Assembly: GCA_036169595.1 (NCBI GenBank)
Contig: JAVFKY010000007.1
Coordinates: 1 to 32,500 of the forward strand
DNA: 32,500 bases
Origin: Dictyostelium firmibasis
Taxonomy: Eukaryota; Evosea; Eumycetozoa; Dictyosteliales; Dictyosteliaceae
Direction: 5' to 3'
Under the pieces are notes generated by a model that saw nothing but the letters and a program-made list of their open reading frames with translations, was not told where the DNA came from and did not search any database. Below, in pieces: positions 8,423 through 18,224 of the stretch. Made by a program: the position numbers and the translations under genes. Each line of letters starts with the position of its first letter. The first letter of the stretch is position 1.

Positions 8423-9358
8423 TTATGAAAGTTGGACTACATTATTTAAGAAACCACCAGATTTTTCACCAATGATTTTCTTGTCATAAAAGTTATCAAC
8501 TGTATCATTTGATTTCCAACGACCGAGTTTCTTGACCACATGGAATGGAACATTACTGGACAACAAGAGAGAAGCCATAGCGGAACGAGTAGAGTGAGAT
8601 TTGAACTTTGTAATATCAATACCTGATTTTGAAAGTATTGATAAAACTATAGAGTTTATATATTCGACTGAAACTGGATTACCATCACGGAGAATGAAAA
8701 CCGAGTCACCAGATGAAACAGTTCTTCTTTGCTCAGAGTGTTTGAGGTATCTTGAAAGATGGAGAACTGGACAAATACTTGCATTGGATTCATCTAGTGA
8801 AGTTAATTCTAAAATGGAAATATCAGCATTCTTTGTATTCCTTTGTTCTTTTGCATTGATAACAGGAGCTTTAATTGAGTGTTCAGTGATTATTAAATTC
8901 TTGTAAGACCATTTGACCAAGTCAGATGATCTTGCTAAACCAAACATTTTACAAAGAACAAAAGTCTTATGTAGAAGAACAGAGTATGTAAACTTTGGAT
9001 AAACGTTGATTGTAGATAAGTATTTGAAAACTTGATTTGCATTCCAGATTTCATTATACTTTGAGTTACTCGGACGTAACTTGTGAATACCAGTCATTAT
9101 TCTTGATATGAACGGATCATTAACGATTTCAGATTGATTCCTAAGAATGAGCAACTGATAAAGCATTGAACGATGACTGTTAATTGTTGAATAAGCCAAC
9201 GGAGGTTGTAGCTTGAATAAATAGGTCAAATAGTCCATAAAAACTACCAGAGTAATCTTTGATGGATCCAAACGATTTAAAATACAAAAGAAATGGAACT
9301 TTGAGTAGTTTGAATCATAGACCTTTAAGGTTGATGGCTGCCAAGAGTTCATAAACAA
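8423..9358 (-). CDS. DIRS-A tyrosine recombinase ORF (fossil)
   Basis: Part of DIRS-A. An N-terminal core-binding region (FMNSWQPSTLKVYDSNYSKF) is followed by the catalytic domain with HSTRSAMASLL and LGRWKSNDTVDNFY. The family integrates circular DNA by strand exchange, which is why DIRS elements make no long target duplication. Confidence 0.8.
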   Translation of the reverse strand: MFMNSWQPSTLKVYDSNYSKFHFFCILNRLDPSKITLVVFMDYLTYLFKLQPPLAYSTINSHRSMLYQLLILRNQSEIVNDPFISRIMTGIHKLRPSNSKYNEIWNANQVFKYLSTINVYPKFTYSVLLHKTFVLCKMFGLARSSDLVKWSYKNLIITEHSIKAPVINAKEQRNTKNADISILELTSLDESNASICPVLHLSRYLKHSEQRRTVSSGDSVFILRDGNPVSVEYINSIVLSILSKSGIDITKFKSHSTRSAMASLLLSSNVPFHVVKKLGRWKSNDTVDNFYDKKIIGEKSGGFLNNVVQLS

Positions 9359-10196
9359 ATTCGAAGTACCGATTTACTTGTTTTAATTATTGACTTTACA
9401 TGAGATTGGAAAGTCGAATAATCCCCAGTTTCCATCGTTGTTGAATTTGAATTGGTATTGACTCTATCGATTCTTTTGTCAATACTTCTTGAAACGTACC
9501 CAGTACTTGAGGAAACAGATGGCGATGATGACGAGGAACTTGAGCTTGAATCATCGGAAACCAAGTTGCTGACCTCCAAATCGGGAAGATCAGTATTATA
9601 GAAACCATCTTCGAACTCAATAAGTTCATCTTCTCCATCACAGAAGGCAAAAGTATTGGAGGTGGGAACGCCAGACATTGATTCCACTGACTCCAATCGA
9701 GTTGTAGAGCATTCATTTTCATGGTTGAGTAATTGATTGTTTGATGGTTGAAGTGTGAAGCAAATAGATCCATTTGAATTTGACCGAATTGAAGTTGAAT
9801 TCGATTGAACACTTATTTCTTGAGTTGCCAGTTGTAACTCTTGATCGTCTTGGATGATTTGTGATTCATCTCTGATAGACGACTGAGGTGATCGGCTTTG
9901 ACATTGAAGAATCCTGGAATGTGTTCCCCGATCAGATTGATTTTCTTCTTGAGACATTGTTTCCATAGCTGTTCGAAGAGAGTCGATAGATCTTGAATCT
10001 GACCACCTTGGCGATTGACATAAGAGAGAGTTGTTGTGTTGTCGGTTTGAATCTTTAGATTGCAGTTGTTCAACTTCCGACATAGAGTTTGAAATGCCAT
10101 TAGTAGAGCAAGCATTTCTCGACGGTTCGATGACATGTTTGATTGGACTTCTGACCACTGGAACGACCAAGTTTTGATGACTTTGTTGTCTTTCAT
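9349..10196 (-). CDS. DIRS-A RNase H and methyltransferase-region fragments (fossil)
   Basis: Part of DIRS-A. The motif SNRREMLALLMAFQTLCRKL, then QTDNTTTLSYVNRQGG, is the RNase H end seen in DIRS polyproteins. IQMDLFASHFNHQ marks the methyltransferase-like region typical of DIRS. A Ser-rich reading frame overlaps it, as is usual for DIRS-1 coding regions. Confidence 0.65.
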
Positions 10197-10389
10197 TAAA
10201 GTTGCACCTGCACCTGATTGAGGTGTTTACAGTAAATTGTAGAAATCAAATTCAAAAATTAAGTACGGTGTACTTTCACAGATTTAAATTTAATTTTTGT
10301 AAAACATATCAAATTTTCGACGAAAACTCTTTTAAATTAAAATAAACTTTAAAAGGAATAAAAAAATAATATAATTTTAAAAAATATAT

Positions 10390-11023
10390 TCATTTATTGT
10401 TTCTTAAATTAAAATTGATTTGTTCAATATGGAATATCATTATTAAACAGTACGAAAGGAAGTTTGGTTGATGAATTCCTCTTTGTTTTACTATTCCCCA
10501 TCTATTCTTCATATCAGCAAACTTGTTCTCTACCAATGACCGTTTACCAGCTTGGAAATGATGGAATCTTGATTCCACAACTTTTCTTTCTTGATTGGAA
10601 AGTATTTCGTCACCTTTACCCAGAAGATTTTTGATTCTCTTTGGTGTATAAAACAAGGTACCGTTGTAAGCAGGGTCTGCAAGTACTGAAAACTCTTCTC
10701 CGTTTTTTGTAAAAGAGTAAATTAGATCATTAAGACCAGTTAACATTGACATACCTGAATCATTATTATGACCTTTACCAATGATCGCAGAATCGATTGT
10801 ACCATTTTCATCGACAAGTATTTGAATTGTAAAAGAGTGATACTTTAAGTCTCCTCTGTACCATTCGAATTGATCTAAAATCGGTACAATCGACATAATG
10901 TAAACAGTTTAAGTTCATTAACTCCAACGAGATGGTATAAAGACATGGTATCATAAGTGGAATAAGTGCACGTACAGCTCTTGAAATAGTAGCACTACTA
11001 ATACTAAAGATTCTCTTTAACAA
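10390..11023 (-). pseudogene. Frame-shifted DDE transposase exon of transposon copy 2
   Basis: It covers the same exon as in copies 1 and 3, with the motifs LADPAYNG and VENKFADMKNRW in one block (10390-10896) and the HTH plus YVDCTD in another (10808-11023). A deletion of about 20 bases between the two blocks, apparently between short direct repeats of TTGAT, puts them in different frames. This copy cannot make a full transposase. Confidence 0.85.
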
Positions 11024-11098
11024 TGAGGTCGAATTTGGTCCTTTCTAAATTATTTGACAAAAATATTTAATATTCTAATATAATAGTAATCTAAAACT

Positions 11099-11501
11099 TA
11101 TTTTTAATATGTACAGACCTTCAAAAAAAACAATACTAACAACACTTTCAATCTTGAATCTAACAAACATTTAAACGCTTTGACTGAGTTTCTACACAAT
11201 CTAACAATTTCATCAACGAGATCTATTGGTAAACCTAATTCATTGTAAACATCTACTTGATTGTAATGAGTTGGATATAAATCTTTAAATATTCTAACAG
11301 TTTTACGAGATTGGTTTTTATTTAATGGAGTTGGAACAAATGTATCATTTCTATATCTCTTTTTAATTGTTCTTTCCAATCTATTAATATTAATATAGTT
11401 ATGTCTAATAATTTTCTTTTGTTGAACATCATTATTTTCATTCAGTTGATTCAAAATCCTGAATGGATCATTGTTGAATATGTTTGTATTCGAGTTAAGT
11501 T
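11099..11501 (-). pseudogene. Part of the chromodomain-transposase exon 1, cut by DIRS-B
   Basis: The 3' part of exon 1 (LNQLNENNDVQQKKIIRH to KVLLVLFFLK), with the intron donor just beyond, as in copies 1 and 3. It is separated from its chromodomain part (17681-17985) by the DIRS-B insertion at about 11501/17681. Apart from that insertion its sequence matches copy 3 closely. Confidence 0.8.
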
Positions 11502-11609
11502 AAAAATTTAATTCATTAAATTATATTTTATATTAAATATATATATTTATATTATGAATACATTTATTTATTTGATTATTCCCAAATATTTAAGATAATT
11601 TTTAAATTT

Positions 11610-11755
11610 TTAAAAATTTCGCGCAAAGTGTGGTGTGGGGTGTGTTAAAATTTCCCGCGCAAATAAGTGCGCCAAAAAGTGGGGGAAAAATAAAATTTTT
11701 TTTTTTTTTTTGTTGAAATTTTTACAGACGAATGCATTTCATTATAAATACCACA
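11610..11755. promoter_or_regulatory. E2F-like sites and TATA box in the DIRS-B terminal repeat
   Basis: Three matches to the E2F/DP consensus TTTSSCGC lie within 60 bases: TTTCGCGC (11617-11624), TTTCCCGC (11651-11658) and, on the other strand, TTTGGCGC (11669-11676). A TATAAATA box follows at 11743-11750. The same set is mirrored in the other repeat (17526-17533, 17544-17551, 17578-17585). G+C runs are striking in this AT-rich setting. Function is inferred. Confidence 0.5.
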
Positions 11756-11849
11756 CAGAAACTTTTACAATTTGATTTATTGAATTCCGACTAGGGAGGG
11801 TGGGTTGGGGCTAATATAAATATATATATTTAATATAAAATAATTTGAA

Positions 11850-12557
11850 TCATAAACCTTGAGTGTAGAAGGTTGCCAAGAGTTCATAAACAAGGTAGAT
11901 GTACTTGACTTTTGAGTTCCAATTATAGATTTTACATAAGATTGGAAAGTAGAATAATCCCCAACTTCCAACGTTGTTGGATTTGAATTGGTATTGACTG
12001 AATTGATTCTTTGGTCAATACTTCCTGGAATGTACCCAGTACTTGAGGAAACAGATGGCGATGATGACGAGGAACTTGAGCTTGAATCATTGGATACCAA
12101 GTTGCTGACCTCCATATTGGAAAGATTAGTATTATAGAAACCATCTTCGAACTCAATAAGTTCATCTTCTCCATCACAGAAGGCAAAAGTATTGGTGGTG
12201 GAAAGGCGAGGCATTGGTTCCATTGACTCCAATCGAGTTGTAGAGCATTCATTTTCATGGTTGAGTAGTTGATTGTTTGATGATTCAGATGAGATGCAAA
12301 CAGATCCATTTGAATTTGACCGAATTGAAGTTGAATTCGATTGAACACTTCTTTTTTGAGTTGCCAATTGTAACTTTTGATCGGCTTGGATGATTTGTGA
12401 TTCATCTCTGATAGACGACTGAGGTGATCGGCTTTGACATTGAAGAATCCTGGAATGTGTTCCCCGATCAGATTGATTTTCTTCTTGAGACATTGTTTCC
12501 AAAGTTGTTCGAAGAGAATCGATAGGTTCTGGATTTGACCACCTTGACGGTTGATAT
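11850..12557 (-). CDS. DIRS-B RNase H/methyltransferase-region piece (fossil)
   Basis: Part of DIRS-B, with the DIRS-typical IQMDLFASHLNHQ and IPGFFNVKADHLSRLSEM stretches and an overlapping Ser-rich frame. It is bounded on its upstream coding side by the CCCTCCG element. Confidence 0.65.
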
Positions 12558-12853
12558 CCCTCCGAAATAAAGTATTTTTATGGTGTCTTTGGTGCATTGG
12601 TTTGTTCAGCAAAAATAATCGATCTGCACGCGAAACGGCATAATTTAATTAAAAAATATAAAATTTAAATCGAAAAAATTAAAATTTGTGTTTTTTAAAA
12701 ATAAAAATCTCATATTTTAATTAAAATTAATTTTTTTATTTTTTTTTATTTTTTTTTATTTTTTTTTATTTTTTATTTTTTTTATTTTTTTTTATTTTTT
12801 TATTTTTTTATTTTTTTGACAAATGGTATTATATTTGAAATATTGATACAATA

Positions 12854-12944
12854 AAGACGATGAAACAGAGATGGAAGATTGGGTTGAGGAACTATTTGAT
12901 CAAATAGTTCCTCATTCCAATCTCTATCTCTGTTTCATCGTCTT
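12854..12944. repeat. Near-perfect 90-bp palindrome
   Basis: Arms of about 45 bases meet at the centre TTTGATCAAA. They differ at only a few positions (around GATGGAAGATTGGG versus GATAGAGATTGGAA). Coding-like sequence on the minus strand (DVYEDEDDETEIEIGMR) reads through one arm. The mirrored copy is near 29237-29327. Confidence 0.8.
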
Positions 12945-13080
12945 CGTCTTCGTAGACATCCTGGTTATCATCTGGATTGTTTTTAGTTTTGATTATTATT
13001 ATTTTGACTTTGATTTTGATATTGGTTTTGAGAAAATTGATGATCAATTTGTAAATGGTTAGTGAAGATCACAATTATTC

Positions 13081-13855
13081 ATATGATAATGATGATGATG
13101 CATCACCCATTAATACGTTTTTGGATCGTCAAATATTGAATTCAGAAATCTATTTGATTTAAATAATACCAATACACTTCTACTACTACTTCCTCTTCAT
13201 CCATCACCTTCCAATAATCCTGCTTCTTCATCAAGATCATCACTACTCCTGCTTCACCACCGCTACTACCTCTTGATCCACCACCATCTAATACTCCTGC
13301 TTCTTCATCATGATCATCCAATACTCCTGCTTCTTCATCACAATAACAAACTCTCTTTAAATAATACCAATACTACTTCTACTACCTCTTCATCATCACC
13401 ACCATTGAATACACCTGCCTCTTTATCAAGATCATCCAATATCACCACTACCCTACCACTGCTACTGCTACTGCTACTGCTACTGCTACTGCTACTGCTA
13501 CTGCTACTGCTACTGCTACTGCTACTGCTACTGCTACTGCTACTGCTACTGCTACTGCTACTGCTACTGCTACTGCTACTGCTACTGCTACTGCTACTGC
13601 TACTGCTACTGCTACTGCTACTACCTCTTCTTCATCACCACAATCTAATACACCTGCTTCTTCATAACAATCATCTAATACACCTACTTCTTCATAACAA
13701 TCATCTAATACACCTACTTCTTCATCACAATCATCTAATACACCTGCTTCATCATCCAATACCACTACTACAACTGCCACTGCTACTAATACTACCTATT
13801 CTTCATCACCACGAAATACACCTTCTTCTTCATCTAATACTGGTACTACTTTAAG
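13081..13855 (+). pseudogene. Degenerate Ser/Thr/Pro-Asn repeat coding remnant in the CCCTCCG element
   Basis: The frame that looks most like protein reads repeats of SSNTPTSS/SSNTPASS and a Thr-Ala run encoded by the hexanucleotide repeat, ending near SSSVYQKF. It contains several TAA stops where the repeat elsewhere has TCA. The long open frames on either strand here (poly-Leu, poly-Val/Ala) are by-products of the repeat. This looks like a captured or ancestral low-complexity gene rather than a working one. Function is unknown. Confidence 0.35.
13458..13620. repeat. GCTACT hexanucleotide tandem repeat
   Basis: About 26 tandem units of CTGCTA/GCTACT. The copy in the inverted element (about 28569-28720) is two units shorter, so the array changes length between copies. 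Confidence 0.9.
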
Positions 13856-13994
13856 AATGTCTTCATCTGTTTACCAAAAATTTTAGTAAGATTATATTGG
13901 CCTGCAACCATTATGGATACAGATGGTCATCTATATATGAAGAAATAGAATATATATTAAAAATTAAGTAGGTATGAATTTTTTTAAAAAAAAG

Positions 13995-14124
13995 AAATAC
14001 ATTTATATTAATGTATATAACTTGTAGATTGACCTATTTTAAAATTTATATACAATATTGTTTATTTTAAAATTTTAAAATAGGTCAATCTACAAGTTGT
14101 ATATACATTAATATAAATGTATTT
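13995..14124. repeat. Foldback with arms of about 53 bp
   Basis: The left arm AAATACATTTATATTAATGT (13995 onward) is mirrored up to 14124, with a loop of about 21 bases. The arms carry AACTTGTAGATTGACCTATT and its complement. The corresponding foldback in copy 2 lies near 28066-28195. It could be a small nested MITE or a structural part of the element. Confidence 0.8.
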
Positions 14125-14912
14125 TAAAATGCACCTGTAAAATATAATCTAGTTATTATATATATTGTTATTATTTGTATAGTTTCAAAAAAAATGAAAT
14201 GAAAAAAAAAATAAAAAAAAATAAAAAATAAAAAAAAATATTCCCGACGAGCTGCAAAAATTTATTTCAAAAAAATTTGGGAGTGTGGTAGGTGGGATGT
14301 ATGAAATCTTGAAGTGGAGTGATGGAAATCAAAAAATTTACATATGTTCTCAGTTGCCAAATGAAAGAAGCCGTTTGTGAATATGCGAGTGAAATTTTTG
14401 TAAAAAAAAAAAAAAAATTTTAATATTACCATTTACAATTTCCTATTTATATTTATTTTTTTTATATTTTATTATTTAATTTTTTTTTGAATAATTATTA
14501 TACATAATAAAAATTTACATATAAAAAAAAAAAAAAAAAAATTTTTACTCATAAAAAAAAAAAAAAAAAAAAAAAAATCACCATTTAAAATGACATTATT
14601 ACTTTTTTTTCATAGTTATTGATTAAAAACATCTAAAACACTCATATAACCCAAGAAGATACCTTATCATAATGAAAGGGCCTGTTGTTCTGTTATGACA
14701 TGGTTATTTTGGAGTGTTGATAAGGCTTTTCAAAACTCCGCAAGATCTAAAAAAATAAAAAAATAAAAAAAAAATTTTTTTAATTTAAATTTTAATTATT
14801 TTTATTTTTATTTTTAAATTAATTTTTTCCCGGGTTATATAACAAATAAAATCGAATGCACCAGATTATTGGTCATTTTAATATGAACTTATCAATACTA
14901 AAAACCGGAGGG

Positions 14913-16182
14913 ACGATAGAGTTGTTGTGTTGTCGGTTTGAACTTTTAGATTGCAGCTCTTTAACTTTCGACAAAGTTTTTGAAATGCCATTAATAGTGC
15001 AAGCATTTCTCGACGATTCGATGACATGTTTGATTGATCGGTTGACCATTGGAAAGACCAAGTTTGTATGAGCTTGTTTCCTTTCTTTAGAGTTGCACCT
15101 GCACCTGATTCTGATGCATCTGTTGTTAACACATAATCGTAACTTGGAAAAAGACTTATTTCTTTTCCATTCCATTGGCTTAAGAGTTTTAACCAATTTG
15201 ATATTTCTATCTTTACTTCTTGAGGGATTGTAAATGATTGATCCCAATTTCCATTTGCGATAATTAAACTTTGACAATGGAACTTGTTTGTTTGTCGAGT
15301 GTATAGACGGAATGGTATTACTGCATCTTTCAATGCAATAAGCTTTCCTTTTAAACCAGCTAACTTTCTTAGAGAACATGAATCCAGTTTTAGAAAGTTT
15401 CTTATTTCTTTGATGACACTCTTTTTCTTTTTCTCCGGGACAAGCAATTTCATTGATATTGAATCGATTTCTAACCCGAGAAATGTTATTGTTTGAGTTG
15501 GTTGTAAAACACTCTTTTCTAGATTTAATTTGAATCCCAGTTTTAATAAAAGGTCCATTGTTTTGTTGAGGTTGAGAGTACATTCTTCTTTTGTTGAACC
15601 AACAATTAGAAGATCGTCCAAGTAAGCGATTACTGATACATTGATTTCTCTTAATCTTTGGAGTACTGGTCTCATTAACATTGTGAAGACTCGAGGAGCT
15701 GTTGATAATCCGAATGGCATCGTTTTCCAACGATAATGAATTCCTTTCCAAACGAACCGAAATAGGTCTCTGAATCTTTCGTCCACTAAGATATGAAGAT
15801 AGGCTTTCTTGATATCGAGTTTTACCATGTAATAACCTTGTTTCAACATTGATGAGAGATTCTTTATTCCTTCCATCTTGAATGATTGATTGCTGATGAA
15901 CTTGTTTAATCTTTTTAAATCTAGTACTGGACGAAGTAAATTCGTTCCAGCTTTTGGAACCGTAAACACGTTGGAGTAAAAAACGAGTTTTGAATAACGG
16001 TTTGGAAGTACTTGCTCTATAGCATCGTCTAGTAGCAATTCTTGTACTTCGTTTGTGATGCAATCCGTTTTCGGACCATCTGACATCGAGATCGGAATTG
16101 GGTTCAGCATCGGTTTGAAGTTTGGAAGTAGATGAATCTTTAGACCATTCACTACTTCTTGACAAAAGTTTGGAAGACCCAA
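14913..16182 (-). CDS. DIRS-B reverse transcriptase/RNase H ORF (fossil)
   Basis: Part of DIRS-B. The RT has the catalytic box VIAYLDDLLIVGSTKEE and KLDIKKAYLHILVDERF. RNase H-type TTDASESGAGATL and REMLALLMAFQKLC follow. Frames overlap in the manner usual for DIRS-1. Confidence 0.8.
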
Positions 16183-16232
16183 TTCTTTCCAAACCTGTTT
16201 GAAGTGGACAAGACGTCCACCTACCGGTAAGT

Positions 16233-17285
16233 TTACTTCTTGTTCTTCGGAAAACGGTAGTTGTTGTTGGAACCGTTTCCAGACTTGGTATTGTTGCTAC
16301 CTGCTGCAACAGTACTTTGGGATCCATTGAAGTTGTTGGATCGGCCATTACTCCCACTATTGGATTTACTATTACTACTGTTTCCATTAGTGTTATTACC
16401 ACTTGAGTTGTTATTATTGTTGTTATTGTTGTTATTATTAAATGATTTCTTAAATCTTGATTTTGATTGATAACTACTTTTTGATAATGATTGTTTTGTT
16501 TCATTATTCTTTCTGATTACCTTTGATAACTTTCTTATACGTTCAGTTTCAGTTTCATCAAATAATTTTGGAGTATCTTTTATCTTGATTGGTTGAACGA
16601 CTTCAGAACCATATATTTCTTTTGATATGTTGTTACGACGAACACGACTTAATGATGCTTGTGCATTAATAGTTAAAAGAATAGTAGAATCAGCTAAATA
16701 ACTTAATAGTTCAGTATCGACTTCAGAATTATCAGTAGATGATAACATGTTTGATATTAAGAGGATAGGTTTCAATATATCATTGATTCTTTTTTCGACA
16801 ATGAATAGATCAGAATCATTATTCTTGAGATGAGATGAGGCAGTAATACCATCTGGAGTACCGAATGGAGCAACATTAACTTGAAAATTTGATGGAAAGC
16901 AAAAAGTTTTATTAAAATCAGAAATATCGTTCTTTTTGAGGATACATTGTTCTTCAACCAGTAAACCTTGATTGTTTAATAAATGTTTATATTCATTAAA
17001 CAATGAATCAGATAATTGATATTCAGTTGGTATTTCGACATCATTATTTGAATCATCATCATTATCTTCATTCTCTTTATCTGAATTGTTATTATTCTCT
17101 TGATTTTTACTTATATTATTGTTAGATGTTATTGGTTCTTTAACGTATCTACTAAATGTTAATGTTAATTTGTTTATTTGATCTTCAATTGATTTCATTC
17201 TAATATCCATTAAATTTGTATTATTATCTTTAGAGGAACTGCCATAGCTTTGATCATTAGAGTTATTATTAACAGTGGTGTTCAT
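16233..17285 (-). CDS. DIRS-B gag-like ORF (fossil)
   Basis: Part of DIRS-B. It is a 350-codon ORF with an Asn/Ser-rich N-terminus, a conserved middle (QVNVAPFGTPDGITASSHL, RVRRNNISKEIYGSEVVQPI) shared with the gag-like ORF of DIRS-C, and an Asn/Gly/Ser-rich C-terminus. The start is the ATG (MNTTVNNNSND) about 120 bases inside the terminal repeat. Confidence 0.75.
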   Translation of the reverse strand: MNTTVNNNSNDQSYGSSSKDNNTNLMDIRMKSIEDQINKLTLTFSRYVKEPITSNNNISKNQENNNNSDKENEDNDDDSNNDVEIPTEYQLSDSLFNEYKHLLNNQGLLVEEQCILKKNDISDFNKTFCFPSNFQVNVAPFGTPDGITASSHLKNNDSDLFIVEKRINDILKPILLISNMLSSTDNSEVDTELLSYLADSTILLTINAQASLSRVRRNNISKEIYGSEVVQPIKIKDTPKLFDETETERIRKLSKVIRKNNETKQSLSKSSYQSKSRFKKSFNNNNNNNNNNNSSGNNTNGNSSNSKSNSGSNGRSNNFNGSQSTVAAGSNNTKSGNGSNNNYRFPKNKK

Positions 17286-17680
17286 TATTTTATTTAATTT
17301 AAAATATTGTATGAGTTAGTATAATATTAAATTAAAATATAAAAATATTGTTATAAATTAACTATTTGTATAAAAATTGTGTGAATGTATCTTAAACATA
17401 TAGGAGGAATTCCCAAATAAAATAAATCAAATTGTAAAAGTTTCTGTGTGGTATTTATAATGAAATGCATTCGTCTGTAAAAATTTCAACAAAAAAAAAA
17501 AAAAAATTTTATTTTTCCCCCACTTTTTGGCGCACTTATTTGCGCGGGAAATTTTAACACACCCCACACCACACTTTGCGCGAAATTTTTAAAAATTTAA
17601 AAATTATCTTAAATATTTGGGAATAATCAAATAAATAAATGTATTCATAATATAAATATATATATGATAATATAAATTTT

Positions 17681-18072
17681 TTAATTATAATACTCTTTAT
17701 TAAGTTGATTTTGGAAATTGTTGCTATAATCATCTTTATTACTACAATAGTTTCTACATCATCGTTATCGAATTGATTTGTATTTATAAAATCTTTTACA
17801 ATTGTTTCAAATCGATTTCGTTCAAATGTTTCTAACATGTTTTTATTAAAACCATCATCTAAAATTTCCCAAGTAGATTCATTAAAACTATATCCTTCCC
17901 ATTTTATAAAGTATTCTATCGAACCATCTATAATTCTTTTATCTAAAATTTCTTCAACATTATATCGATAATTGTTACTATCCATTTGAGTTAACTTTAT
18001 ATCAATTAAATAATTGTTACTATCCATTTGAGTTAACTTTATATCAATTAAATAATTGTTATTTATAGGAAT
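17681..18072 (-). pseudogene. Chromodomain part of transposon copy 2, exon 1
   Basis: Chromodomain sequence (VEEILDKRI, YFIKWEGYSFNESTWE) on the minus strand, starting at ATG 17985-17983. It is cut at 17681 by DIRS-B. Upstream of the start a 42-bp unit (17975-18016 and 18017-18058) is repeated in tandem and includes a second copy of the ATG. Beyond 18072 the sequence becomes bacterial, so a long open frame here that begins MPFNDTQLDAL is an accidental bacterial-transposon chimera. Confidence 0.75.
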
Positions 18073-18146
18073 ATACTTGTGAGTTTTGCGGATGGAGATG
18101 TAACTCAGCTCAAGAACTGCAAGAGCATCAAGCTGAGTATCATTAA
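18072..18146 (+). pseudogene. C2H2-finger tail of a truncated gene
   Basis: The frame ends at TAA 18144-18146 and reads TCEFCGWRCNSAQELQEHQ, then AEYH. This fits the zinc-finger spacing C-x2-C-x12-H-x4-H. The upstream part is replaced by transposon copy 2. About 78 bases later a bacterial-type gene starts in the same direction, so the two may have been neighbours in one bacterial operon. The finger could also be of eukaryotic ancestry acquired by the bacterium. Short and therefore uncertain. Confidence 0.4.
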
Positions 18147-18224
18147 ATGGCATGGTGATTTAATAAGATAAAAAATAGACTCTAGCTATAACGATTTTTA
18201 CTTTTGAATATAAAGAGAGCTATA

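Larger units (their letters stand above)
8012..10219 (-). mobile_element. DIRS-1-like retroelement A, incomplete (fossil)
   Basis: Parts seen are a terminal repeat with TATAAATA and a CACGTG core, the internal complementary region, the tyrosine recombinase ORF, and overlapping RNase H/methyltransferase-region ORFs. It is cut at 10219 by insertion of transposon copy 2 (flank ATT at 10217-10219), and its remainder is not found on the far side. It is very similar to DIRS-C, so it is young. It is broken. Confidence 0.85.
12558..14912 (+). mobile_element. Unrecognised 2,355-bp element with CCCTCCG ends (copy 1)
   Basis: It starts CCCTCCGAAATAAAG and ends, mirrored, CCCTCCGGTTTTTAG. Removing it joins DIRS sequence without loss or duplication (gatat then acgat, against gacatacgag in DIRS-C), so no target duplication is seen. 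The interior holds A/T homopolymer tracts, a near-perfect 90-bp palindrome (12854-12944), a degenerate Ser/Thr/Asn-type coding remnant, a hexanucleotide repeat and a foldback (13995-14124). No transposase is recognised. A second, inverted copy lies at 27283-29620 and a partial one starts at 29658. It could be a non-autonomous DNA transposon; the family is unknown to me. Confidence 0.7.
11502..17680 (-). mobile_element. DIRS-1-like retroelement B, both ends present, broken (fossil)
   Basis: Inverted terminal repeats of about 280 bp lie at about 11502-11790 and 17405-17680. Parts seen are a gag-like ORF, RT and RNase H, and the methyltransferase region; the recombinase part is not seen. It carries a CCCTCCG element (12558-14912). 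It is inserted in exon 1 of transposon copy 2 without an obvious target duplication. Its end repeats differ from those of DIRS-A and C over their central part, so it is a separate subfamily. It is broken: at least one large loss plus the insertion. Confidence 0.85.
10220..18072 (-). mobile_element. PIF/Harbinger-like transposon copy 2, broken, split by DIRS-B
   Basis: The left end GAGGTGTTTACAG at 10220 is inserted into the DIRS-A RNase H region next to ATT. Transposon sequence runs to about 11501, is interrupted by DIRS-B, resumes at about 17681 in the chromodomain exon, and stops at about 18072 where bacterial DNA begins. The partner gene and right end are missing. Compared with copies 1 and 3 the transposase exon lacks about 20 bases near 10870, which shifts its frame. 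Just before the chromodomain start a 42-bp unit is duplicated in tandem (17975-18058). Confidence 0.85.

Noticed and set aside
12720-12820. T-rich tandem tract as a CRISPR-like or satellite array
   Set aside because: Simple T(8-9)A slippage repeat with no spacers; typical of dictyostelid intergenic DNA.
13273-13854. Long poly-Leu ORF and opposite poly-Val/Ala ORFs (also 28338-28904, 28412-28732)
   Set aside because: They are translations of the GCTACT hexanucleotide repeat in unsuitable frames; the protein-like frame is the SNTP/Thr-Ala one, which has stops.
17554-18153. 199-codon ORF joining bacterial-looking MPFNDTQLDAL to a chromodomain
   Set aside because: It crosses the bacterial/transposon junction and the DIRS-B end; it is an accidental chimera. 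The bacterial part reads better on the other strand.
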